In this document: positions 1 to 10,118 of the stretch, in pieces
Layout: each line of letters opens with the position of its first letter
Numbering within the stretch: the stretch's first letter is position 1
Assembly: GCA_029891385.1 (NCBI GenBank)
Contig: CM057233.1
Location: forward strand, 51,290,063 to 51,354,062
Length of the DNA: 64,000 bases
Reading direction: 5' to 3'
DNA from: Erythroxylum novogranatense
Taxonomy: Eukaryota; Streptophyta; Magnoliopsida; Malpighiales; Erythroxylaceae
Translations under genes and position numbers: made by a program
Notes under the pieces: model-generated
The model's database searches: none
The model's input: the letters and a program-made list of their open reading frames with translations, nothing else
What the model was told of the DNA's origin: nothing

Positions 1-277
1 TCACTCTTCCAAATAGAGTTTGCGGTTCCTTTTCCAATGACCGGTTCATTGCAATGGAAGCAAACTCCTCCTCGGGTGCCTTAGTCTTAGTTTCAGGCTT
101 GGGCTTGGACTTAGGTACTTTACCTTTGTCCTTTCTTTGTGCCTTCTTCTTGAAAGCCTTTCTTTCTTGCTTGAGAACAATTCTCGAGTTCCTATACCAA
201 TCTAGGAAATTTGTTCCATTAAACTTTTCTTTCTCTAAGATAGACCGCATAGATAGGTTTGTGGATGGAGTAGCCAT
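1..277 (-). CDS. Ty1/copia Gag N-terminus, internally deleted, runs off the window
   Basis: Gag coats the element RNA in cytoplasmic virus-like particles. The frame opens at 277 with MATPSTNLSMRSILEKEKFN, continues with a conserved NFLDWYRN motif and then VLKQE. From about residue 38 it jumps directly into a lysine-rich stretch (KAFKKKAQRKDKGKVPKSK) typical of the region near the nucleocapsid. The central Gag domain (roughly 150-200 residues in relatives) is missing, yet the frame stays open to base 1. The start was chosen because the ATG lies five bases after a good splice acceptor. It may be a deletion derivative or a truncated Gag. The copia identity is firm; function is doubtful. Confidence 0.8.
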   Translation of the reverse strand, partial: MATPSTNLSMRSILEKEKFNGTNFLDWYRNSRIVLKQERKAFKKKAQRKDKGKVPKSKPKPETKTKAPEEEFASIAMNRSLEKEPQTLFGRV

Positions 278-280
278 AAT

Positions 281-289
281 CTACAAAAA
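281..289 (-). promoter_or_regulatory. Candidate 3' splice site before Copia-1 gag
   Basis: On the minus strand a T-rich tract ends TTTTTGTAG, followed by ATT and then the gag ATG at 277. It matches the plant 3' splice consensus. Its partner donor candidate is in the LTR at 2394-2396. The same arrangement occurs in Copia-D and Copia-E. Confidence 0.5.
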
Positions 290-1189
290 TATGCAACAGG
301 GTCAACATTCATATATTATGAGGTATTAGCTCCCACTCAAATAAATAACCCTCAATTGAAAAATGGGAGAAACAAGATCCATATTTCACTAAGTCCTAAG
401 AAAGCTTTGGCTTAACACTCAAAACTTAGTTATTTAGGTAGAAAACTCTTTTCAATTACATCACATGTAACTCTTGATGGGCTTATGTTAAAATACATCT
501 TATGTACTGCATGTATGTATAAACCCAATCTTATGCCCTAAGCCCAAAACCGTTTTGATAGCTTAGTCAAGTTTAACCATACTTTACCTATGAATAGCAC
601 CATTATTCAAATGTCTTCCCTAGATGATCCCTACATGCCTTGCTTTGGCAAAAACCCATATAAGGATAAGCTAGAGATAAACATTGGTAAAGATTTATGG
701 AAGGCATATAAACTTGAAATTATCATGAGGGTAATTCGGTTACTAATCCTATTAGTAAGGTTGTTTGTACTATGCTAGTTCTAATCTTATACTACAACAT
801 ACTTGAGTATATATATATTAGAAGCATAGAATAGTAATTTACACATGAATATAAATATTCAAAAATATAAATAAACATATGTAAAACCACCAAGAATAAA
901 TGACACGCAACGAACTAACACACGTAACGAACACGGCGGTCCTTTGATAACAACTCTTGAAAAATTAAACCTTGGCTTGATTCTAATTGTTGATTTGAAA
1001 AAATTTAACTTAATAATTCAACTCTTGAAAAATTAAATTAAATTCCAAAACCCTTTCCTAATAAGTAATCCTTTGAAAACAATTTTCAAATTTAATAAAA
1101 TACCATTTTATTTTATTAGGAATATTTATTAATTTAATCTCTATTAAATTAATTAAATTAGGATTTTAAAACAATTTTAAAAATTAAAA

Positions 1190-1545
1190 AAAAAATGGAA
1201 GGGGCAGGTGCAGGCGCGCAGCACGCAGACGCCGCCAGCGCTTGACACTGCGTGGGCGTGTCCACGCTCTCGAAGACGCGCGCGCGTGTCCCACACGCGC
1301 CGCCGCCTTCTCAAGTAGCCCGCCCCTCTTCTGGTTTTTTTTTCTTCCCTTTCTTCGGATCTTCCTTCCACCACTCCCATGTTTCCACAACCACGTTGAA
1401 CCGCACCCCACGTCCCACGCACAACCGTCTGATCTCCAAGGAATGAACGAATCTTCAACCGTGGGTCTCCACTCGACGGTTTCCGCAGGCCATGGCGTCA
1501 CCGGAGACGCCATTGCCGCCGACGACACCATCATCTAACGATGGT
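1190..1545 (-). other. GC-rich block in the Copia-1 leader, origin unknown
   Basis: A strongly GC-rich island (many CGCG, CGCC and CACGCG runs) lies inside AT-rich leader. On the minus strand a frame of 116 codons opens at 1534 with two early methionines; a frame of 98 codons runs oppositely at 1242-1538. I recognise no domain in either. It may be a captured host exon or promoter fragment, or an ordinary part of this family's leader. Confidence 0.4.
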
Positions 1546-2001
1546 GTCGCGTCGCTCGTCGATGGGTGTTACTCACCCATCGATTTTCCAGATCTGTAGA
1601 GAAGAAAAAACGCAGATCCATGGGAAAGTTTCAAACAAACCCATCGTTTTTCAGATCTATGGAAAAGAGGGGAAAACGCAGACCATTGTAAAAACCAACC
1701 CAGAAAAACGCAGATAGAGGATTCCAGAAACAATCCCATATGCAATTTCAAAACAATCGCAATTATAATATCAACACAGGCAGTATTCATAATCCACAAA
1801 TCAGAAACCATAAAGCCAAAAATCTTTAACCGTAAACACAAGAAATCACATAAGCCAAATTTGATCCAGATCTAAAGGCTTAAAACTCAAAACATATACA
1901 CAGAGGCAAAACATGGCTTCGGATAAACGCATAAAACCCTTCATGCTTTCGTAGAATTCGGGATTCAAAATAAGGAACATGCGTCAAAACATGGGTGCAT
2001 A

Positions 2002-2169
2002 GGAAACAATTTCCAGAAGCATCACAAAACATGCATCAAATAACAAGGATTTCAGAAACCCCTTAGCACTGTATATGCGGCAGTGGAGGAAACAATTTCC
2101 AGATCATGCATCAACGATTAACACAAATTAGATTGGAAACAATTTCCAGCTTCGGGAAACAATTTCCAG
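2002..2169 (-). repeat. Four copies of GGAAACAATTTCCAG next to the PBS
   Basis: Copies start at 2002, 2088, 2135 and 2155. The core is nearly self-complementary (GGAAA...TTTCC), so each copy could pair with itself or with another RNA molecule. The position just downstream of the PBS, on the minus-strand transcript, is where packaging and dimerisation signals often lie in retroelements. Confidence 0.55.
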
Positions 2170-2279
2170 AAGATGACATACATTAAAAAAGAAATCTTTT
2201 TCTACAGTATAGTGTGTTTCGAAGCATCAAAACAAATCAACAATAAAATCAAGCCTTTAATCCAAGATTAACGATTAAA

Positions 2280-2295
2280 CCTGTCTCTGATACCA
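2280..2295 (-). promoter_or_regulatory. Primer-binding site of Copia-1 (initiator tRNA-Met)
   Basis: The minus strand reads TGGTATCAGAGACAGG, one base after the LTR end at 2297. It matches the complement of the plant initiator tRNA-Met 3' end, the usual minus-strand DNA primer of plant copia elements. Confidence 0.9.
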
Positions 2296-2318
2296 CTGTT
2301 GGATCGCATATGGTCCGA

Positions 2319-2331
2319 GTATTCACAATAC
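2319..2331 (-). other. LTR-end hairpin with TGTGA loop (Copia-1)
   Basis: The minus strand reads GTAT-TGTGA-ATAC, a 4-bp stem with the loop seen in all other copia LTR types here. It ends 22 bases before the LTR 3' end. Confidence 0.5.
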
Positions 2332-2393
2332 GCTGCGGAAGAGACCATACAAAATTATCAAGTATAATCGAAAACACGAGGATTAATGAAAAT

Positions 2394-2396
2394 ACC
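2394..2396 (-). promoter_or_regulatory. Candidate 5' splice site in the Copia-1 LTR
   Basis: The minus strand reads AATAAG/GTATTT, a fair plant donor, downstream of the TATA box and upstream of the LTR-end hairpin and PBS. With the acceptor at 281 it would define a leader intron of about 2.1 kb. Confidence 0.4.
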
Positions 2397-2602
2397 TTAT
2401 TTTCGTGGATGGATTGCTTCTTTTCGGATTCCAAGACACCGCAAATCGCTAATGTCCTCTACCGGTATCCACACGAGCATGCACGATCCGGCTGCGTCAG
2501 AGTGCTAAGACGTCCCGAAAACCTTCGAACGCCGCACGATCTTTCTCTTGGCGGTAGGGTTTCGACAACAGTTGTGTCTTCACCTAATGAGACCTAAGCT
2601 TC

Positions 2603-2610
2603 TATTTATA
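2603..2610 (-). promoter_or_regulatory. TATA box of Copia-1 LTR
   Basis: The minus strand reads TCTATAAATAGAAG, a near-perfect plant TATA box. A transcript start is expected about 30 bases further on, near 2575, which would mark the U3/R boundary. Confidence 0.65.
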
Positions 2611-3702
2611 GAGAAACCCTAATCTCATTCAGGCCTATTAAGTTTCGCCCATTATATCATATATATAATAAAAGCCCGACAACTTAATTAAATCTAGCCC
2701 AATAAATATATCTAAATATATTTATTTAACACCTAATAAATTAGGCCCAAGAGAATAAGCCCAGATCACATCACTCTTTGTGTGCGACAGTGTAGGCTCA
2801 TTTGATGTTGGCAATGGGCTTGATTACACTTCAAGGCCCATAAGTCATAAGCGGCCTCTAGCAAGACATTATGACTACCCAAATCAAATGAGGATCGATA
2901 ATCCGATTTAACTCAGTAATCATGATTATAAGCTCATCCTTTTGTAACACGATATCAAGATTAATCACAAGGCATGGTACATGTCAACCTTTGATTAATC
3001 ATAGTTTCTTGATCCGCAAGTTGACTGATTATAACAAATGACATTGATGACTCTTCATCAATTCATTTGAGCACGGCCATGCATTTCTTCACCACACTTG
3101 TCAAGAGGACCAAATGATATCTCTCTCACTTAAGAGAGGTACAAATCCCATCTACGCTATTCACATCCTCCGCATGATTCATTTAGTGTCCAACATAAGA
3201 CTATTTGTTATTCGGTTAAAATAACTTAGTCTAATATCAAAACACTAAATTCCTCATGTAGGGAACCATGATGATTTCAGGTCAAAGGACTAAAGTCAAA
3301 CCATATTGAGAATCACTAATGACATGAAACCATGTAGTATTCTCTTTTGGGTCGATCCAATATATGTTCTCTAACATATATCTATGTTTCGATTTGATAT
3401 CTCATATCCATGATCAAGAAACGTGATCATCAATCAGAACACATACTAGCCTTAATTCATTATTGTTCCACCAATAATGATCGATTAGGGACAGTCTAGA
3501 ATAGTATTATAACACTTATGGTTTTACTATCAAGTCACATACTTGATGACATAAGTTTAATACCATTCATGGAGTGTAACTCACATTACATAAATGAAAT
3601 ACATGCATATATAAAATGAATACCTCATAATATATTATTAACAAATCATAATGTTAATACGTGAATCACAAATGTTTATTGGCCTAGGGCACACTACTAA
3701 CA

Positions 3703-3748
3703 TATTATACACATGAAATGAACTTGTTTGGTTTTGTAACTTTCAAGT
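3703..3748. other. Short flank between Copia-1 and the gypsy composite
   Basis: These 46 bases join directly to 61072 onward if the gypsy composite and one TSD copy are removed. They may be part of the Gypsy-G LTR or older sequence. No feature is seen within them apart from the TSD at their end. Confidence 0.5.
3744..3748. repeat. Left target-site duplication CAAGT of Gypsy-AB
   Basis: CAAGT lies directly before the LTR start TGTTGG at 3749 and is matched by CAAGT at 61067-61071 after the last LTR. Confidence 0.85.
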
Positions 3749-6491
3749 TGTTGGACCCCATTTCTGGAGCCCAACATAGGAGTTGTGAGAACATGAGCGT
3801 GGAGGAAGACTTGGGATTTAAAGCCAAAACCCTTTGGATGGTTTGTCGTGGCGAACATATGGGAGAAATCCTGCATGTTCCCTTCGGGTTAATTATGTCG
3901 TGGCGAACGATTATGCTTCACCACTGCAAACCTTGGAAAATATCTTCGCCACAACGACCCTTTTTGCTTCGCTGTAGCGAAGTTATCGTATGAAGGTAAA
4001 ACATCTTCAGGTCAAATACGTCGCGATGAACTCTTGACTTCAACGCGGCGAAACCCACTGAAACCCAAAGCCTTCACAACCTACCTTATTTAATGCAACT
4101 TAAAATATTTCAACCAACCTCATTTATTCAATCTCAAGGACAAAATACACATAAAGCATAATCAACTTTTCTAAACTTTAATCTCATTTCTAAATCAAAA
4201 TACCTTGCAACAATAAAAACCATGAGCAAAACGAAATATTTTCCATTAATATCAAAAGATAAGAGTTTTACAAAGCTTTAATAGGCATTTCGAGCCACAA
4301 TACACCATAATCCAAAAAATTCCAAGTTTACATAAACTAGAAATAATCAAAATATGACTAAGGCCTTGTTTTACAAAACTAGCTTAAAATACAAAAACAT
4401 TGCAAAAGTGGAGTGATTCCTCGACTCTTGGTTACTTGATCTCATGTTCTTCACATGAAGATGGGATGGAAAAGAGAGGTAAGCTTAAAGCTCGTGGGTA
4501 ACAGTTTATAACAGAAAAATAAGCATAACTTTTGAAATGTTTATTTGTCAATACAAAGTCTAATTGAATTTATAAAACGTATTGTTCTCAAATTCTTAAC
4601 CAACATTCACAAATTTCAAATCATGTATACATCAAACCTGTTAGCATATCATAAGCATATAAGCACATAATAATTGTTTGGGTAAATCCATGAACATGAC
4701 GAACTACAAATTTCCACATAATGGTCCTGTGTAGTCGTAAACTTAATGCACTATCGCAATTCCACATAGTAGTTTTGAGTAGCCGTAAACTTGAGGGAGT
4801 CCATGAAGGAGCTCTGTGCTACTAGCGGGCAGGTGGGAGAAGTCTTTAACTTGGTTAATATGCACGTGACATTTTTGAATGGATTACACCAAACCCACAT
4901 ATCATGAATTGAAAACAGTTTCCCTATATGGCACATTTTGGAAACTTGTTCTTCATGAACATGAGATATTTTGAAAACCTAAATTTACAAATATGTATCT
5001 TTTCAAAAAGAATCATTTTTAAAGTCTTTTCATAAATCATGAACACAATTCATGTATCAAATATCTAACAATTTCACAATCCATTTAAGAAGCAATAAAT
5101 GCAACATCTATGATGCAATTGAAATCATTAAGCTTCCTTGATTGAAAGAAAACATTTAGTGGCTTTTTTACTCTATTATAAACATGTACCCACCTTGAAT
5201 TTCTTGCTTAAGAAATTGGCTAAAGAATATCTTTCCCCTTGCTCCTCTTGCCTTTCTTGATCCCCTTCTTGATTTCCTTTAACAATAACAAAATCCCAAT
5301 TCAATAGGAATTCTAATTTGATAACCCTAAGAAAATACATTCACTAAAATGATTTTAGAGTACTTAAACCCATGCATTAGTTTCATGAACCAAAACCTTC
5401 CATAAATCCAAACCTTCAGGTCAATTTTCCATGATCATTCTGAACAAGTAAATGACAAAATTTGATAAAACTTTCTTCTAGAAAACTTTTTCCCATTGTC
5501 TAAAGTTTCTAATGACATCAAAATCATTCTATTTGGTTCAGTATTCTAAAAGTTACACCCCAAATATTTTCAGGCTGTTCTTATACTAAAACAACATTCT
5601 TTGTTCAATGTCCATTCAAAACTTCAAATCCTTAGAGACTGAATTAGAAATCCATTTCATCATACAATTTATATTCCTATGTCTCCAGTTTACTCCAAAT
5701 CAAAACTCACTCTATTTGGATAACTACACAAAAAGTTATGCCTAAAATACTAAAGCGTATTCTATGTTGGAAAGTTGACTTCGCCGTGGCAAAACCCAGA
5801 AGCTCGTCGTGGAGAACTTTCATAGAAACTTACTCCTAGAACAGATTTTGCTACATTTTCCATCTTTTTTCATCCCACATTTAACATATAACCCATCTTA
5901 AACCTAAACCATCTCTTCTACTTCATTTTCCACTTCATTTCAACCCTATCTCATTTACAAATGCATCATGATCTATCTTTGATCATTAACCCTAAAAGAG
6001 AACATTTGCCTATATCATTCATCAACAACTTTCTACACACATCCAACTTCATTTGAGTTTCATTTAACCAAACCCATGAAATTTAAACCATAACTTACTT
6101 GTTGAAGCTTCAAATTCTTCAATCTCTTCAGGAATCTCCAACACACTAGCTTTTTCTCTTCTTTTTCTCCTGTCTCTCTTTTTCTCTCTCCAATTTTCAT
6201 GCTTCTCTCTTCTCAAACAAGACAACAATTTTTCTTCTTCTACTTTATACATTTAATAATCATAAAATGTCCCTTTTGCTTTCTAATATAAGCCTTATGT
6301 CATTTCACCTTAAGTGACTTGCCAATTTTGCCCTTGATACATTCTTATAACATTAATACTTTAATTCCATCAATCCATGCAATAAATCCTCCCAACATTG
6401 ACATAATAATTAAACTCCAAATAAATTCTATCAAGACCCTAAAATTAATTCAAATCATGTTTAATAAATAAATAAAATTCAGGGCTCAACA
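3749..6491 (-). repeat. Left LTR (3' LTR of copy A), 2743 bp
   Basis: Plus-strand ends are TGTTGGACCCC... and ...GGGCTCAACA. It is colinear with 27075-29763 and with most of 58711-61066. Non-coding, AT-rich, with TTCGCCG(C/T)GGC-type words near 3850-4050 and 5770-5815. The first 28 plus-strand bases form an inverted repeat. The polypurine tract follows at 6492. Confidence 0.9.
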
Positions 6492-6505
6492 TTTCTCCCC
6501 CTCTT
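6492..6505 (-). promoter_or_regulatory. Polypurine tract of Gypsy copy A
   Basis: The minus strand reads AAGAGGGGGAGAAA immediately before the 3' LTR start TGTTGAGCCC. It would prime plus-strand DNA synthesis. Copy B has the matching tract at 29764-29778. Confidence 0.8.
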
Positions 6506-6519
6506 AAAAAATTTTGTCT

Positions 6520-7994
6520 TTGAAATTATTACCCGATTCATCGAAAAGGGGTGAATACTTCTCTTTTATAGATTCCAATGGCTCCCACGTGGCCTCTTTC
6601 ATAGAATGGTTTCTTCACAGGACTTTGACTAATTGAATTGTTTTATTCCTGAGGACCTTTTCCTTGGAATCCTAAATCTAAACTAGAGTCTCCTCATAAC
6701 TCAGATCATCTCTCAACTGAACCTTAGTGGTTTGAATGATGTGGGAGGGATCCGATCTATACCTCCTCAACATGGAAACATGAAAAACATCATGTATCTG
6801 AGACAATTCCTATGACAGTGCCAACCAGTAGGCTAGTGATCCAATCCTCTCAACAATCTCGTAGGGACTCACATATCTTGGGCTCAATTTGCCCTTCTTG
6901 CCAAATCTCATTACTCCTTTCAAAGGAGATGTCTTAAGAAAACTTTGTCACCCACTTCGTACTCCATCTCCTTTCGGTGTGCATCAGTGTAGCTTTTCAT
7001 TCTATCCAAAGCTACCTTAAGCATTTGTTTAACAAAGTTGACCTTGTCCACTATCATCTGATGTAACTCTCGCTATATTAGTTTCCTTGCTCCTTCTTCA
7101 TCCCAACATATTGGAGTTCTACACCTCCTTCCATACAGTGCTTCATAAGGAGCCATCTGAATACTCGAATGGTACGAATTATTATAAGTAAATTTGATCA
7201 ATGGCAAACGCTTGTCCTAAGCTCCTTTGAAATCCATCACATATGCCTTGAGCATTCCCTTAAGGGTCTGAATGGTCCTCTCAGATTGACAATCTGTCTA
7301 AGGATGAAAAACAATGCTAAAATTCAATTTAGTTCTCAGAGCCTCTTGTAAGCTTCCCTAGAATCTTGAAGTAAACCGAGGATTTCTATCAGAAACTATA
7401 TAATCTAGGATCCCATATAATCTTAATATCTCATCATTATACTTATTTGCTAGCACATGCAGGGAATTAGTTTGTTTGATTGCTAGAAAATGGGCTAACT
7501 TTTGTCAAACTATCAACAATAACCTATATGCTTCCTACTAGTCTTAGAAAAACCGTCAAAAAATCCATGGTTACTCTTTGCTACTTCCACTCAGGAATAG
7601 ACAATGGCCTTAACTTACCTGAAGATGCCTGGTGTTCAGCTTTGACTTGTTGACACACTACATACTTACTTGCGTATTCTGCTACATCCCTTTTCATGCC
7701 TTTCCACTAGAAAGGCTCTCTCAAATTCCTGTACGTCCTAGTACTACCTAGGTGCATGATATAAAGCGCATTGTGTGCCTCATCTAATATCTCATCCTTC
7801 ACCTCCTTAACATTCGGAATACAAAGTGTTCTTCCTACAACCATGAGTCCATTATCCCTCACTACCACTTCAGACTTCTTGCCATTCTGAATTTCTTCCG
7901 AATGCTTGCTTAATTCTGCATCTTGTGCTTATAACTCCCTAACCTTCTCTCTGAGTATTGGTCTCACTCTGAAAGTAACAACAATACACTCAGG
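6520..7994 (-). pseudogene. Ty3/gypsy integrase remnant, copy A
   Basis: Integrase inserts element cDNA into chromosomes. Translated fragments on the minus strand give the C-terminal part (AYGR-type block near 7090-7180, EMEYEVGDK near 6945-6970) and, further upstream near 7640-7790, the zinc-finger region with CQQVKAEHQ. The frame is broken by stops and indels, for example TAG-type codons where tryptophan is expected. It is colinear with copy B (29764-30854 plus 51798-52218). Copia-E interrupts it at 7995. Non-functional. Confidence 0.8.
7990..7994. repeat. Left TSD TCAGG of Copia-E
   Basis: In copy B the same site (52214-52218) is uninterrupted, which fixes the Copia-E insertion point. The right-hand TSD copy was lost in the deletion at about 21781. 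Confidence 0.7.
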
Positions 7995-8107
7995 TGTAGG
8001 TGTAAGTCGACTTGTACCATCTGTAAGTCGACTTATGCTTGTTTCGATCGATAAGTCGCCTTGTTCACCAAAGGTAAGTCGACTTATGTATGTCCATACC
8101 ATAAGAT
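7995..8107 (+). repeat. AAGTCGACTT palindrome array at the Copia-E LTR start
   Basis: Perfect copies at 8004, 8025 and 8076 and a one-base variant at 8053. The 3' LTR carries the same block at 18532-18643. Copia-D lacks it at its LTR start. Confidence 0.85.
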
Positions 8108-9691
8108 TGTTAGAGTAGTGCCCTAAAGGCAATCCCTTTAGCGCATTTTGTTCATAGTCATGTACAGACTTTATGAATAAATAAAGCAAGGCATATTTCA
8201 TTTATTTGATGTTCATTTTGTTATGAATTGATGTTGATCTTTAATCAAATTAATGAAGTCCATGATATATGACATAGCATGAAGGAAATTATGATGTGAT
8301 CATACTACCGAGATTCCTATCATGTGCAATTATGTCAAGATCAAATTATCCTAGTCATAGGATTAACGAAACCGACATTGTTAATCCGGATAGACTAGCA
8401 CATGTCATATTCCTCGATTGGATCAAGCAAAGGATCTCGAAACCGTAAATATTGAGATATTTAGATTTGACATGTGGATGCTTACTAGTGGTAGTAAGTA
8501 CATTGATGACCTGCCATGAGATCATCACATGGGTATTCTATTATAATGTCGGTGATAATCTCATCATAGAATGGTGCAAGTATCCTTGACTTGAGGTACT
8601 CAAGGATATCTTGAATACCGATTCGTGCTTTGACTCCATTCCTTGTTGCCTTCCAGAGGTCGCTCATAGGGTGGTGCTTGGGTACTATTTGAGGTATTCG
8701 AAGGTAATTGAGTAGCCAATAAAGGATTCACCACTTCTGGAATAGCAGAAGAGATACCCATGGCCTCTTGTCAGGATCATTACTTGGAAATCTCTGGCGT
8801 CGGAGTGAACATGTCATGAAGACTGTCTTCATGGACATATAGAGTAATGAGTCCTAAGACGAGACCCGATATCACTTGGGCTAGACTCAGTCTAGTGAGA
8901 GTTGACACTTTGACCATACTCATAACCAAGTGAGGTATAGGATGGTGAAAGGACGAATTGCACGATAATTGTCTATGGAAAGGTTCGTGATCTGGTTCCT
9001 GATGAGCTCGGGTTCATTAGTCAAACCAATTACTTTCCGATCAATTGGAGGTCATGATGTGTTGCTAGATGCCGCTCATGACTTGCTTAGATTAAGTGTT
9101 AATCTAAGTGGCCAACATAACCGGGAACCTAATGGGTCACACGCATAAGAGTGATTCGGAAATCTGTAAAATAGTTTTGGATAGTGATCCAATATCTGGA
9201 GAGAAATAGGATTAAATGGATCCCGATGAGATTGGGATATGTCCCGATGTGATCGCGACATCGACATTGCTGAAAAGGGTTTCCGTCAATTTTTCGGTAC
9301 CGGGACCCGGTAGGCCGATAGGACCGACTCCAGTTTGACTGGACCTTTTCAGCAAATATATATATATTAATTAATTAATTGAGAATTAATTAATAAGGAG
9401 AAGAAGATAAGTTTGAAAAGTCAAACTTAACTTTTTCATTAATTACTTAGCCATCAACGTGGCCATGCCTCCACCAAGCCTTTCATATGCCTTTTAATGA
9501 GTGAATTAGTTATATGAGAAGGCTTAAGGGAGACATGTTCGGTGGATGAAGCCTTGGGAAAGGATAAGCATTGACTAAGTCACTTTTGACTAATTCAAAG
9601 ATGATGATTAACTTGTTTTTAATAAGTTAATGGCCATCCACGTGACCTCCTCCCATCCAAGCTTTCATATATGCTTTAATTAGTTAAAGAA

Positions 9692-9699
9692 TATATAAG
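9692..9699 (+). promoter_or_regulatory. TATA box of Copia-E 5' LTR
   Basis: TATATAAG in the same relative position as TATATAAG at 36324 and 44144 in Copia-D, followed about 180 bases later by the candidate splice donor. Confidence 0.55.
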
Positions 9700-9870
9700 A
9701 AGGCTTGGGAAAGCATGTAAGGCTCGTCGGTTTTAAAATGGAGAAAGAAGAGATGGCCGAATGCTTAATGGGTAAGCATTGAAAAATTTGATTTTTCTTA
9801 AGGTTTTCTCATCTCTCTCTCTCATCTTCAAGGTTCTTCCTCAAGGCTGAATCCTAAGCTCTCCTAGAAT

Positions 9871-9878
9871 AAGGTAAG
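9871..9878 (+). promoter_or_regulatory. Candidate 5' splice site in Copia-E LTR
   Basis: AAG/GTAAGA is an excellent plant donor; the intron would begin at 9874. With the acceptor at 12147 it gives a 2274-bp leader intron containing U5, PBS and leader. Conserved in Copia-D (36499). Confidence 0.5.
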
Positions 9879-10066
9879 ATCTAGCAGTCTTTAATTATTT
9901 TAGCTATTCCCGGGTCAAAGAGTTTGTCCCGGTTAGTTTTCCGACCTCTGCGTGGATACCGTTAGCGACGGTCTCCTTTGGTCGTTATGGTTTGACTGAT
10001 TATACTTACACATGGATCCTGGCTTAAGGGAACTTCCCAGAACAAAAAAGTTTTGTTTTCCTCACT

Positions 10067-10085
10067 GTGTCCATGTGATGGACAC
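10067..10085 (+). other. LTR-end hairpin with TGTGA loop (Copia-E)
   Basis: GTGTCCA-TGTGA-TGGACAC, a perfect 7-bp stem ending 17 bases before the LTR 3' end. Stem bases differ from the other copia LTRs but remain complementary. Confidence 0.75.
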
Positions 10086-10103
10086 CCCGGGATTTTCCTA
10101 CAG

Positions 10104-10118
10104 TGGTATCAGAGCCAC
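10104..10118 (+). promoter_or_regulatory. Primer-binding site of Copia-E
   Basis: TGGTATCAGAGCCAC one base after the LTR end at 10102; matches the complement of initiator tRNA-Met. Confidence 0.9.

Larger units (their letters stand above)
278..2279 (-). other. Copia-1 leader between PBS and gag
   Basis: About 2 kb without a recognisable gene. It holds a GC-rich block (about 1190-1545), four copies of a 15-base repeat near the PBS (2002-2169), AT-rich stretches at 1000-1190, and a splice-acceptor-like end, TTTTTGTAG, at 281-289 just before the gag ATG. Short open frames around 1177-1538 occur on both strands and none resembles a known family. Confidence 0.6.
1..3702 (-). mobile_element. Copia-1: 5' part of a Ty1/copia LTR retrotransposon
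   Basis: Read on the minus strand this is 5' LTR (3702 to 2297), PBS, a leader of about 2 kb and the start of gag at 277; the rest lies beyond the window. The LTR has TG...CA ends, the PBS fits initiator tRNA-Met, and the Gag N-terminus is of plant Ty1/copia type. The right-hand TSD copy would be 3703-3707 (TATTA), but its partner is outside the window. The family differs from the other copia elements here (different LTR ends and U3) although its LTR 3' end has the same layout. Confidence 0.9.
2297..3702 (-). repeat. 5' LTR of Copia-1 (1406 bp)
   Basis: On the minus strand the LTR starts TGTTAGTAGTGTGCCCTAGG at 3702 and ends CCAACA at 2297, with the PBS one base away. It contains a TATA box (2603-2610), a candidate splice donor (2394-2396) and a hairpin with loop TGTGA (2319-2331). 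The other LTR is outside the window, so the outer boundary rests on the TG start only. Confidence 0.88.
7995..10102 (+). repeat. 5' LTR of Copia-E (2108 bp)
   Basis: Ends TGTAGG...CCTACA form a 6-bp terminal inverted repeat. Bases 7995-8107 are an added block of AAGTCGACTT palindromes; from 8108 (TGTTAGAGTAG) it matches the whole Copia-D LTR. It contains an AT-rich palindromic stretch near 9355-9390, TATA box 9692-9699, splice donor 9873-9875 and the TGTGA hairpin 10067-10085. Confidence 0.9.

Noticed and set aside
54..329. Plus-strand 91-codon frame at the left edge
   Set aside because: It is the shadow of the Copia-1 gag frame on the minus strand, which has recognisable copia motifs.
1184..1538. 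A host gene in the GC-rich block
   Set aside because: No domain, splice structure or clear start on either strand; kept only as an unexplained GC island.
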